From Lawsonibacter faecis (GTDB lineage Bacteria > Bacillota > Clostridia > Oscillospirales > Oscillospiraceae): a stretch of DNA of 64,000 nucleotides. Shown here piece after piece: positions 7,166 to 15,308 of the stretch; within the stretch, counting starts at the first letter, position 1, and each line of letters begins with the position of its first letter. The notes under the pieces were generated by a model. The model had not been told where the DNA came from and did not search any database. It saw nothing but the letters and a program-made list of their open reading frames with translations. The position numbers were made by a program, and so were the translations under genes. The stretch is from NCBI RefSeq assembly GCF_014287675.1, contig NZ_JACOPQ010000011.1, forward strand, positions 60,142-124,141, given 5' to 3'.

Positions 7166-8053
7166 ATGGAAGTGCGCGTACTGCGATATTTCCTGGCGGT
7201 AGCCCGGGAGGAGAGTATCTCCGGCGCCGCCGATTCCCTGCATCTAACGCAGCCGACACTGTCCCGCCAGCTGATGGACCTGGAGGCGGAGCTGGGGAGA
7301 AAGCTTCTGATCCGCGGGAGCCGCAAGGTCACCCTCACGGAGGAGGGGGCGCTGCTCCGGAAGCGCGCGGAGGAGATTCTGGACCTGATGGAAAAGACGC
7401 GCTCTGAGCTCTGCGAGACGGATGAGGCCGATATCACCGGCGATATTTACATCGGCGGCGGCGAGACCGACGCCATGCGGCTGATTGCCCGGACGGCCAA
7501 GGAGCTGCAGGCGGCCTATCCGCGCATCCGCTACCACCTGTACAGCGGCAACGGGGAGGATGTGTCGGAGCGGCTGGACAAGGGCCTGCTGGATTTGGGC
7601 ATCCTGGTGGAGCCCTTTGATATGAAAAAGTATGATTCCATCCAGCTCCCGGCCACCGATATCTGGGGCGTACTGATGCGGAAGGACAGTCCGCTGGCAG
7701 AAAAAGAGTACATCCAGCCGGAAGACCTCTGGGAGCTTCCGCTTCTCACCTCGCGCCAGACCATGGCCCAGAAGGAGCTGATGGCGTGGCTGGGCAGAGA
7801 GCATGAGGAACTGCATATTGTTACAACATACAACCTGATCTACAACGCCTCGCTCATGGTGGAGGAGGGGCTGGGCTATGCCCTGAGCCTGGACAAGCTC
7901 ATCAACACCACGGGGGACAGCGCCCTGTGCTTCCGGCCGCTGCGGCCGAAGCTGGAGGTGGGGCTGGACATCGTATGGAAGAAATACCAGGTGTTTTCCC
8001 CTGCGACCGCCAAGTTTCTGGAGCAGCTGCAGGCAAAATTTCCGCATGCGTAG
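7166..8053 (+). CDS. LysR-family transcriptional regulator
   Basis: The 295-residue protein starts MEVRVLRYFLAVAREESISG, the typical LysR winged-helix N-terminus. The recognition region AADSLHLTQPTLSRQLMDLE spans residues 24-43, followed by LGRKLLIRGSRKVTLTEEG. The remainder is a periplasmic-binding-like effector domain. A GGGGGAA site lies six bases before the ATG. It is transcribed divergently from the acetyltransferase and alcohol dehydrogenase genes, which are its likely targets, with a candidate operator between the promoters. The effector cannot be predicted. Confidence 0.92.
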   Translation: MEVRVLRYFLAVAREESISGAADSLHLTQPTLSRQLMDLEAELGRKLLIRGSRKVTLTEEGALLRKRAEEILDLMEKTRSELCETDEADITGDIYIGGGETDAMRLIARTAKELQAAYPRIRYHLYSGNGEDVSERLDKGLLDLGILVEPFDMKKYDSIQLPATDIWGVLMRKDSPLAEKEYIQPEDLWELPLLTSRQTMAQKELMAWLGREHEELHIVTTYNLIYNASLMVEEGLGYALSLDKLINTTGDSALCFRPLRPKLEVGLDIVWKKYQVFSPATAKFLEQLQAKFPHA

Positions 8054-8104
8054 AGCGGGGAGCGCCCGCATCTGATTTTGCCGGGGAAGAACCAAGGATA
8101 GAAC

Positions 8105-8144
8105 AAAGCGCCGCCGTCCTGAGGAAGCAGGACGGCGGCGCTTT
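8105..8144 (+). terminator. Terminator after the LysR gene
   Basis: Perfect 16-base arms (8105-8120 and 8129-8144) with an eight-base loop are followed by GTTTCG. The T tract is poor but the stem is very stable. Confidence 0.75.
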
Positions 8145-8277
8145 GTTTCGGCTGACAGGAGGAGGTCTGCTGCGGCGGGGATACGCGGGTGTGATAAACG
8201 GCCTGATTTTTGTGGTAAATGGTCCTGTCCGTACAAAGGTTGTCTGTAAGTGCGCAACATACGGCAAAACGCCCCGA

Positions 8278-8360
8278 AGATTTGAATCAAATGCTACAAT
8301 CATCGTGCCCGTTGATCATTCATGGGGCGTATTACGCCCCCCTCTTTTTGAGGGGGATAG
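8278..8360 (+). promoter_or_regulatory. Promoter -10 and overlapping leader hairpins of the first GH3 gene
   Basis: TACAAT at 8295-8300 is a good -10, but no -35 consensus lies 16-18 bases upstream, suggesting activator dependence. In the leader, GGGGCGT/ACGCCCC (8324-8330/8334-8340) is followed by CCTCTTTTT, like an attenuator. A second hairpin (8338-8344 with 8350-8356, loop TTTTT) shares three bases with it, so the two exclude each other. The second ends four bases before the ribosome-binding site. The rest of 8145-8373 shows no gene. Confidence 0.45.
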
Positions 8361-8373
8361 GGAGGAAAACGGA

Positions 8374-11325
8374 ATGGGAAAGAAGAGAAGCCACCGAAAG
8401 CTGTGGATGACGCTGACAAGCATATTCGCAGTCTTTTTGGTGGTCGCCATCATCGGCACAATGGTGGCGAATTATTTTGAGCCCGTGCTCAACACATTGC
8501 TTATGGCCTCCACCTCTAAAATCGAAGTGGACCCCACGGCTGCGGCGGTGGACACGGAGTATTTCAAGAGCGGTTATACCTATGACCGCACAGGGGAGGA
8601 GCAGCTGGTGGCGGACGCGGAGGCTCTGTTCCGCCGGTCGGTGGAGGAGGGCGCGGCCCTGCTTAAGAATGAAGGCAGCGCGCTTCCCATCAAAAGCGGG
8701 GAGACGAAAATCACCGTGTTCGGCGTCGCCGGACCCAATTACATCACCGGGCTGAATTCCGAGCTCGAAAAGGCCGGCTATACCGTCGACAGCGCCGTAT
8801 GGGACTACTATGGCGGCCAACAGGCCACCGCCCGGACCACCATCGGCGTACCCGTATGGGACGATGGCGTGCTGGGCGGCGCCCAGGGCGACGTGGCCCT
8901 CGTCACCATCGGACGGCGCGCCGGCGAGGGCACCGACTGCGCCCACCCCGGCGCAGGCTCACTTAACACCGCCGTGGACGCCGCCAACGGCGATTACCTG
9001 GACATCTCCCCCGGTGAGGAGTCCATGATGGAGAACGTCAAGCGCCTCAAGGACGAGGGTAAGTTCAAAAAGATTGTTGTCGTCATCAACACCAGCAACA
9101 TGGTCCACGGCGACTTCATCAACGACCCGCGCTTCGGAATAGACGCCTGCATCTGGATGGGCCAGGCCCAGGAGACCTACGGCACCGAGGGGCTCGTGAA
9201 CATCCTGAGCGGTAAGGTGAACCCCTCGGGCCGCCTGGTGGACACCGTCTATATGGACAACCTCAAAAATCCCGTCATGATGAACTACGGCGCCATTGAC
9301 GGAGACCTGTCCGGGGTGGACCAGGCCCTGGTGGAAGAGGTCAAGAACGAAAACTATACCTATAACAACAATCCCCAGGGCGATTTCTGGGAGGACAGCG
9401 TGGTCTACCAGGAGGGCATCTACCTGGGGTACAAGTACTACGAGACCCGCTATGAGGATGTGGTGATGGGCACTCCCAATACCGGGAGCTTCCAGTACGA
9501 CGAATACGTGGCCTATCCCTTCGGCCACGGCCTGAGCTACACGACCTGGGCCTACAGCAACTTCCAGGTGGCCGAGGACGGGGACAACTTCGTGGTCACC
9601 CTGGATGTGACCAACACCGGCAGCGTACCCGGGAAGCACTCCGTACTGGTCTACCTCCAGTCCCCCTATACCGACTACGACAAGCTAAACGGAATCGAGA
9701 AGGCCGCCGTCACGCTGGTGGGCTTCACCAAGACCGGGATGCTGGACGGCGGCGCCAGCGAGAGCGTCACGGTGGAGGTGCCCAAGTGGCAGCTTCGCTC
9801 CTACGACGCCAACAACGCCAAGACCTACATATTGGACGCGGGCAGCTATTACCTCACCGCGGCGGGCTCTTCCCATGAGGCTGTGAACAACATCCTCGCC
9901 AAGAAGGGCTTCGGCAATACGGACTCCGCCGGAAACACGGACATGGTATACGAGTACCAGGTGGCCGCGCTGGATACCGAGATCTTCTCAAAATCCTACG
10001 CCACAGGAAATTCCATCACCAACCTCTTCGAGTGCGCCGACCCCAACAAGGACGCCGCCGCCAGCCAGACCAACAGCGTGACCTGGGTGAGCCGGAGCGA
10101 TTGGGAGGGCACTCTGCCCGCCGCGGCGCAGACGATAAGGTACAACGACGATATGGTTGAGCAGGCCCGCCCCATCTCCTACGTGGCCGACCCCGCCCGA
10201 CAGGCCGAGACCGAGATGCCCCGCTTCGGCGTGGCCAACGGCCTGACTTTGGCGGCCTTTATGGACGTGGAGTACGACGACCCCCTGTGGGATAAGCTGC
10301 TGGAGCAGATGACCTACGAGGAGACCGCCAAGCTGGTGATGAACTGCTGGTATGGCTCCGACGCCGTGGCCAGCGTGGGCAAGCTGCGCCAGACCGATCA
10401 GGACACCTCCATGGGGCGCACCAACCCCTTTACCGCAAACCCGGATCTGTTGGGTGTGGACTTCACCTCCGGCGATCTGCGGGCCGCCACCTTCAACCGG
10501 GAGATCATGAAGGAAATTGGCCTCCTGACCGGCGAGAACAACCTCCACGCCTCCACCGATTCGGCCAAGGCCATCGGTCTCTACGGCTTCAGCCCCAACA
10601 TCCACCGCTCTCCCTACTCCGGACGGAACGGCGAGTATTTCTCCGAGGACGCCTATATTACCGGCATCGCCTGCGGCCTTGCCGTCCAGGGAATGCAGGA
10701 GAAGGGCAGCGTCTGCTTCGTCAAGCACTTCTTCCTCAACGACCAGGAGGACGAGCGGCACGGCATCGCTACCTGGGCCAACGAGCAGACCATCCGCGAG
10801 TGCTACCTGCCCGCCTTCGAGTACACCGTCACCCTGGGCGGCGGCATGGGCTTCATGAACTCCTTCAACCGCATCGGCATGATCTGGCCCGGCGAGCACA
10901 GAAACTCGCAAATCGTTTTCCTGGAGGAGGAATGCGGGTTTGAGGGCAATATTGTGACCGACATGTACGAAGCCGACTACCAGGACGTCATCGACGGCAT
11001 TCAGGCCGGCACCACGATGTGGCTCTCCACCGCCAGCAACGAGTACGGCTACGGCCTGCTGACCAGCGAACCCTACCGCAATGACCCCGTCATCGTCAGC
11101 GCCCTGGTGGAGGCCGCCCACCGGATGCTCTACGGCGCCACCCGCAGCGCGGCCATGAACGGCCTGAGCTCCAATACCCGGCTGGTGGCGGTCACGCCCT
11201 GGTGGCAGACCGCTCTGACTGCTCTGGACGTGACGCTGGGCGTCGTCACCATTGCCTGCGCGGCAATGCTGGTGCGGAGCATTGTCAAAGGAAAAAAGAA
11301 CGGCGGAGAGGTGGGCAAGAGATGA
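8374..11325 (+). CDS. Membrane-anchored GH3 glycosidase with permuted domain order
   Basis: The 983-residue protein starts with a membrane helix (about residues 10-32). The GH3 C-terminal domain comes first (about 75-370, with EEGAALLKNEGSALPI), then a fibronectin-III-like domain (385-515), and only then the GH3 TIM barrel (about 640-930). That order is the reverse of most GH3 enzymes but is known from Ruminococcus and Butyrivibrio beta-glucosidases. The barrel has VKHFFLNDQEDERHG near 781 and a candidate nucleophile Asp863 in NIVTDMYEADY. A second helix closes the protein at about 943-970. GGAGGA precedes the ATG. It overlaps the lipoprotein gene by ATGA. The active domains are probably outside the membrane. 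The glycan substrate is unknown. Confidence 0.85.
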   Translation: MGKKRSHRKLWMTLTSIFAVFLVVAIIGTMVANYFEPVLNTLLMASTSKIEVDPTAAAVDTEYFKSGYTYDRTGEEQLVADAEALFRRSVEEGAALLKNEGSALPIKSGETKITVFGVAGPNYITGLNSELEKAGYTVDSAVWDYYGGQQATARTTIGVPVWDDGVLGGAQGDVALVTIGRRAGEGTDCAHPGAGSLNTAVDAANGDYLDISPGEESMMENVKRLKDEGKFKKIVVVINTSNMVHGDFINDPRFGIDACIWMGQAQETYGTEGLVNILSGKVNPSGRLVDTVYMDNLKNPVMMNYGAIDGDLSGVDQALVEEVKNENYTYNNNPQGDFWEDSVVYQEGIYLGYKYYETRYEDVVMGTPNTGSFQYDEYVAYPFGHGLSYTTWAYSNFQVAEDGDNFVVTLDVTNTGSVPGKHSVLVYLQSPYTDYDKLNGIEKAAVTLVGFTKTGMLDGGASESVTVEVPKWQLRSYDANNAKTYILDAGSYYLTAAGSSHEAVNNILAKKGFGNTDSAGNTDMVYEYQVAALDTEIFSKSYATGNSITNLFECADPNKDAAASQTNSVTWVSRSDWEGTLPAAAQTIRYNDDMVEQARPISYVADPARQAETEMPRFGVANGLTLAAFMDVEYDDPLWDKLLEQMTYEETAKLVMNCWYGSDAVASVGKLRQTDQDTSMGRTNPFTANPDLLGVDFTSGDLRAATFNREIMKEIGLLTGENNLHASTDSAKAIGLYGFSPNIHRSPYSGRNGEYFSEDAYITGIACGLAVQGMQEKGSVCFVKHFFLNDQEDERHGIATWANEQTIRECYLPAFEYTVTLGGGMGFMNSFNRIGMIWPGEHRNSQIVFLEEECGFEGNIVTDMYEADYQDVIDGIQAGTTMWLSTASNEYGYGLLTSEPYRNDPVIVSALVEAAHRMLYGATRSAAMNGLSSNTRLVAVTPWWQTALTALDVTLGVVTIACAAMLVRSIVKGKKNGGEVGKR

Positions 11326-12260
11326 AACGGCTTTCCAGGATTCTTTTAACGGCGCTTGCCGCAGTGCTGACAGTCTCGCTGGCGGCATGCGGCTCGGGCG
11401 TCAAGGTCGCCTATGTCCTGCCGGAGGGCGCGTCGGGCAGCGCCCCCGCGTCAGGGTCCTATGAGCCCTACGAGCAGGTTGTCCTTCCCACCGCCGAGGC
11501 CACCAAGGACCACGCCCAGCAGGTGGGCTGGCAGGATGCCGGCGGCAGTTACTTCGCCAACGGCTCCACCCTCACCGTGGGCACGGCGGACATCACCCTG
11601 ACCGCCGTGTTCCAGGCCAAGGAGCTGATCCGCAGCTTCTGCGAAAACCCCGGGACGATGGACATGACCGCTATGGGGAAGGGGCTGATCGGCCCTACCG
11701 CGGCCTATACCATCTTCTACGCCGACGGCACCTGGACGGCGGACGCCGAGGGCCAGGCCAGCTTCTCCCACTTTGAGGGCACCTGGGCCCTCAGCGACGG
11801 CGGGGAGCTGTCCATGGTTCTGTCGGAGCAGGACGGCGTGGAGCGCAACAGCGACGTGGAGGTCACCTCCGACGGCAAGACGTTTACTTACACCCTCACC
11901 CATCCCGGCGACCGGGGCGGCATGAAGAACCATGTAAACCACATCTCCGCCTATGCCCTCATCACCGCCTATAACGCGGAGCTGGGCGCCTCCGTCCCGG
12001 TTCCCGAGGAGCCCTCCTTCACGGTGGAGTTCGTCTCCGGCAAGGAAAACGCGGCCGGGGACACCGCCCCCGTCAGCGGCAGGCTGGGCGAGACCGTTAC
12101 CATGCCTGAGTGCGGCTTTACCCGTGACGGGGCGGAGTTCACCGGCTGGAAGGCCGACAGCGTGACCTATCAGCCCGGCGACCCCTTTACCGTCCAGGGC
12201 TACGACGTGACCGTGACCGCCCAGTGGAGCGACGACAGCCAGGGCGGCTGGGGATTCTGA
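11322..12260 (+). CDS. Lipoprotein with InlB-type repeat
   Basis: The 312-residue product has a lipoprotein signal peptide with the lipobox LAAC, the lipidated cysteine being residue 23. The start ATG overlaps the stop of the preceding GH3 gene (ATGA), indicating coupled translation. The middle has a lipocalin-like strand pattern (YTIFYADGTWTADAEG, FEGTWALSDGGELSM). The C-terminal part, about residues 240-305, is an InlB B-repeat/Listeria-Bacteroides repeat with GETVTMPECGFTRDGAEFTG and VTVTAQWSDD. A shorter similar segment lies near residues 60-95. It could bind glycan or product for the membrane GH3 enzyme, but that is inference from position only. Confidence 0.78.
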   Translation: MKRLSRILLTALAAVLTVSLAACGSGVKVAYVLPEGASGSAPASGSYEPYEQVVLPTAEATKDHAQQVGWQDAGGSYFANGSTLTVGTADITLTAVFQAKELIRSFCENPGTMDMTAMGKGLIGPTAAYTIFYADGTWTADAEGQASFSHFEGTWALSDGGELSMVLSEQDGVERNSDVEVTSDGKTFTYTLTHPGDRGGMKNHVNHISAYALITAYNAELGASVPVPEEPSFTVEFVSGKENAAGDTAPVSGRLGETVTMPECGFTRDGAEFTGWKADSVTYQPGDPFTVQGYDVTVTAQWSDDSQGGWGF

Positions 12261-12321
12261 TCGACGAATGGGAGCCGCGGCCAAGCGCCGCGGCTCCCCC
12301 ACTGAAACACGGGAGGTTCCT

Positions 12322-12987
12322 ATGAACGATATCGTTATTTCACCCCTGGCCAGCCGGAGGACCGAGAAGAAGCTGATCGTCTTTTCCGCCATTCTGCTGG
12401 CCCTGGCGCTGCTCTTCCCCCTGATTATATGGGACGCGCTGGGCAGCGGCGCCATGCACTTCATGCAGTACGGCCATGTGAACGTGGCAGGCTCCAGCGC
12501 CGGCGATTCCAAGGCAACCTTTTTCTTCGGCCTGGGGTATACCCTGTCCCACATGGGACCCGGCGTGTTTATCCCGGCCCAGCTCTTCGCCGCCCAGTGG
12601 CGTGTGGTAATGGGCGTCACCGAGGCCTCCGCCCTGGCCGGCGGCCTTGGGATGGTCACCATGGTTTTCACCGCGCTGCTCTTTTTGACCCCGGTGGCAA
12701 TGATTGTCATCTACGCCCTGGATCGGAGCGGTAAACGGCCTGGGGTCCGCAAGGCGGCAGGCGGACTCTCCGGCGTCTGTGCTGTGCTGGAACTGCTGAC
12801 TGTAATCTGGTTTGGGGTCATCGTGGTATCCATGTTTACGAAGGTCAGCAATTACGGCTTCCGCATCTACGATTTCGCCGCCTACGGCGGCAACAAGCTC
12901 GCGCTGGAGGCCGTACTGTCCGCCGTGCTGTGTATACTGAACGTCAGGCTGTTCATAAGGCTGCGCAGGGAGAATCAAGCGGCATAG
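12322..12987 (+). CDS. Four-helix membrane protein of unknown function
   Basis: The 221-residue protein has about four hydrophobic helices: LIVFSAILLALALLFPLIIW near the start, MVTMVFTALLFLTPVAMIVI in the middle, then VCAVLELLTVIWFGVIVVSM and ALEAVLSAVLCILNVRLFIR. Between the first two lies a likely extracytoplasmic loop of about 70 residues. GGGAGG lies before the ATG. I recognise no family. It follows the GH3 and lipoprotein genes on the same strand and precedes the LytTR/GHKL pair, so it may be a partner or anchor for the membrane GH3 enzyme or take part in sensing its product. Confidence 0.75.
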   Translation: MNDIVISPLASRRTEKKLIVFSAILLALALLFPLIIWDALGSGAMHFMQYGHVNVAGSSAGDSKATFFFGLGYTLSHMGPGVFIPAQLFAAQWRVVMGVTEASALAGGLGMVTMVFTALLFLTPVAMIVIYALDRSGKRPGVRKAAGGLSGVCAVLELLTVIWFGVIVVSMFTKVSNYGFRIYDFAAYGGNKLALEAVLSAVLCILNVRLFIRLRRENQAA

Positions 12988-12988
12988 G

Positions 12989-13029
12989 AGGAATCCGGCC
13001 CGCCTCGCTGGGAGGCGGGCCGGATTCCT
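12989..13029 (+). terminator. Terminator-like hairpin after the GH3 operon
   Basis: Perfect 17-base arms (12989-13005 and 13013-13029) with a seven-base loop lie directly after the stop. There is no T run, so termination may be partial. Confidence 0.65.
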
Positions 13030-13057
13030 GTGAACGGTTCAGTCTGTGGTTTGAAAG

Positions 13058-13086
13058 TTGAAAAACTGTTTGAAATACCCTACAAT
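13058..13086 (+). promoter_or_regulatory. Promoter of the first LytTR/GHKL pair
   Basis: TTGAAA at 13058-13063 and TACAAT at 13081-13086 are 17 bases apart, 36 bases before the start codon. Confidence 0.7.
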
Positions 13087-13122
13087 AGAGCGGGGAATGA
13101 GCCCGCTTTGAGGAGGGATGGC

Positions 13123-13830
13123 GTGAAGTCGGTCAGCATCGTGGAAGATTCCGAGAAGGACGCCCGGCGTCTGAAGAAATATGTCGAGCGGTATGCGGAA
13201 GAGCTGGGGGAAATTGTGGAAATACACCTCCACTGGGACGGTCTGGATTTCCTCAAATCCTACAAGCTGGACGCCGACCTGGTTTTCCTGGACATTGAGA
13301 TGCCCCTGTTTAACGGCCTGGAGGTGAGCCAGAAGCTGCGGGAGATAGACCGGGACGTGAACATCGTCTTCGTCACCAATATGGCGCAGTATGCGCTGAA
13401 GGGCTATAAGGTGGGGGCGCTGGACTATATCGTCAAGCCGGTCTCCTATTTCAGCGTGGCCGACTGCATGCGCCGGGCGTTTCTCAACGCCCCCAGGCGG
13501 GCCAAAAAGCGGATACTGCTGAACCTCTCCGCCACGGAGACCGTCAGCGTGGCCGCCGAGGATATCCTGTACGTGGAAAAGCATACCAATACCCTGACAT
13601 TCCACACGACGCGGGGTGTGTGGGAGATGCGGGGCACCATGCGGGACGTGGAGGCCGAGCTGGAGGGGGAGTGGTTTTCCCGCTGTATCAGCGGGTGCCT
13701 GGTGAATCTGCGCTTTGTGGAGCGGACCACCAAAAACTCGGTTTTTGTCGGCGGTGAGGAATTGCCCCTGGCCCGGCAGCGCCGGAAAGAGTTTATCAAT
13801 GACCTGATGAATTGTGTGGGAGGGCGTTGA
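13123..13830 (+). CDS. LytTR-family response regulator (first copy)
   Basis: The 235-residue protein has a receiver domain (residues 1-120) with acidic Glu8-Asp9, phospho-acceptor Asp57 in VFLDIEMPLFNG, a Thr in FVTNM and the conserved lysine in YIVKPVSYF. It is followed by a LytTR DNA-binding domain (about 135-235) with EDILYVEKHTNTLTFHT and SGCLVNLRFVE. This is the AgrA/VirR/LytR type. The GTG at 13123 lies five bases after AGGAGGG; an ATG at 13118 is out of frame and stops at once. The GHKL kinase gene starts two bases after its stop. The neighbouring GH3 operon is the likely target, but no LytTR direct repeats could be identified with confidence. Confidence 0.92.
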   Translation: MKSVSIVEDSEKDARRLKKYVERYAEELGEIVEIHLHWDGLDFLKSYKLDADLVFLDIEMPLFNGLEVSQKLREIDRDVNIVFVTNMAQYALKGYKVGALDYIVKPVSYFSVADCMRRAFLNAPRRAKKRILLNLSATETVSVAAEDILYVEKHTNTLTFHTTRGVWEMRGTMRDVEAELEGEWFSRCISGCLVNLRFVERTTKNSVFVGGEELPLARQRRKEFINDLMNCVGGR

Positions 13831-13831
13831 G

Positions 13832-15160
13832 GTGGATCAGACGATTGCGGTTTCTGCTACGACATATATTGCCACGCTGCTGATTGGAGAGATCCTTCTT
13901 TTGCAGGGGCAGCCCAGAAGGCGGTATTTTGCGGCGGGGTTGACCGCACTGCTGGTTCTCTTTCCGGCGGCAGTGTATCTGGAGGGGCTGCTGGTAGGAC
14001 AGATTCGGGCAATCGCTGTCGGGGATGCCGCCTCTCTTCTGCTGCAGATTGGGCACTTCACACTGCTTTTTTTGGCGACCATCCCGCTGGTGATGCTGTG
14101 CTGGGAAATAGAGCTGCGAAACGCGGTCTTTTTCTGCGCCGCGGGTTATTCGCTGGAGCACATCGGATACGCGGTGACCAGCATCGCCATTTTTATATTG
14201 CGCAGCAATGGCGTGGTCTTCTCCGAATGGGGACAAAAAATCGGGTTATGGCTGTGCTTCAAAACGGTTGTTATCCTGGCGGTTTATTACGTTCTCCTCC
14301 GCCCGAATTTGAAACGCAGCTCCATAGATGCCTCCGATGTGCGGGTATGCGTCGTCTCTGTGGTGAATCTTTCGATCTGCATGATTCTGAATATCGTCAA
14401 GGGCTACGGATTTGGAGCGGCGCTGAATAGCTTTACCACTGACGTAGTCTGTACTGCCTATGCTCTCTTTGGCTGTTTTCTCTGCCTCTTTCTGCAGACC
14501 GGGTACTTTGCAAACCGGAGCCTTGAGGAGAGCAACTTGATTCTGGACCGGCTCTTGATGGAGGAGGCCAAAAAGCACACCCTTAACAAGGAGACGGTGG
14601 ACCTCGTCAATATGAAATGCCACGACCTGAAGTACCAGCTCCGCCGTCTGGAGGAGGAACCGGAGGGGAGCCGCCAGGCCATCTATGAGGAGATAAGGCA
14701 GACGTTCGACATCTACGACTCCCTTGTAAAGACGGAGAACGACGTGCTGGACAGCGTCATCATGAGCATCTACCCAATCTGCATCAAACAGCACGTCAAA
14801 TTCACATATATTGTGGATGGAGCCGCCCTGCAGTGGCTCTCTGCGCCCGATATCGCCTCCCTTTTCGGCAATCTGCTGGACAATGCCCTGGAAAGCGTCG
14901 GCAAGGAGGAGGAGCATAAGCGGCTCATCTCTCTCAATGTGCGCAGGGAGAGGGAGATGCTTCTCATCCACATTCATAACCAGTGCTCTGCGGCCCCCAC
15001 CTTCAAGGACGGCCTGCCCGTCACCACGAAGGGAGATACCCGGTACCATGGCTATGGGATGAGGAGCGTCCGGTATCTGGTGGATAAATACAGGGGCGAG
15101 ATGCGGGCCGCCTGGGAGAACGGCGTATTTTCGGTAGACCTCCTGCTGCCCATGAGGTGA
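13832..15160 (+). CDS. AgrC-like GHKL sensor histidine kinase (first copy)
   Basis: The 442-residue protein has about six membrane helices in the first 220 residues and a cytoplasmic coiled linker. The histidine box is KCHDLKYQLRRLEEEPEG, followed by the N box SLFGNLLDNALESVG and a G box YHGYGMRSVRYLVDKYRG. This is the GHKL fold used by AgrC-like peptide or signal sensors. GTG is chosen, with GGGAGGG eight bases upstream. It is cotranscribed with the LytTR regulator. No AgrB or AgrD gene is present, so a classical cyclic-peptide system is not supported and the input signal is unknown. It may report on GH3 products or cell-envelope state. Confidence 0.9.
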   Translation: MDQTIAVSATTYIATLLIGEILLLQGQPRRRYFAAGLTALLVLFPAAVYLEGLLVGQIRAIAVGDAASLLLQIGHFTLLFLATIPLVMLCWEIELRNAVFFCAAGYSLEHIGYAVTSIAIFILRSNGVVFSEWGQKIGLWLCFKTVVILAVYYVLLRPNLKRSSIDASDVRVCVVSVVNLSICMILNIVKGYGFGAALNSFTTDVVCTAYALFGCFLCLFLQTGYFANRSLEESNLILDRLLMEEAKKHTLNKETVDLVNMKCHDLKYQLRRLEEEPEGSRQAIYEEIRQTFDIYDSLVKTENDVLDSVIMSIYPICIKQHVKFTYIVDGAALQWLSAPDIASLFGNLLDNALESVGKEEEHKRLISLNVRREREMLLIHIHNQCSAAPTFKDGLPVTTKGDTRYHGYGMRSVRYLVDKYRGEMRAAWENGVFSVDLLLPMR

Positions 15161-15210
15161 GAGCGTGCCTGCCGCGGCATCAAGGCGCTGAGGCGGAAGC
15201 TGCCAAAAAG

Positions 15211-15243
15211 GGCCGCGAAATCTATGATTTCGCGGCCTTTTTT
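15211..15243 (+). terminator. Intrinsic terminator after the first kinase gene
   Basis: A perfect 12-base stem (15211-15222/15226-15237, loop TAT) is followed by six T residues. Preceding A residues also make it usable on the minus strand for the Mo-hydroxylase transcript. Confidence 0.9.
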
Positions 15244-15308
15244 GCTGTTCAGGCTGGATGTATCCGGTTGCGCCCCCGGCGCCGGCAGGACCGGCCCGCG
15301 GGGCGCCG

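Noticed and set aside
13123..15160. A classical Agr quorum-sensing locus
   Set aside because: The regulator and kinase are AgrA/AgrC-like, but no AgrB protease or AgrD peptide gene is visible near either pair.
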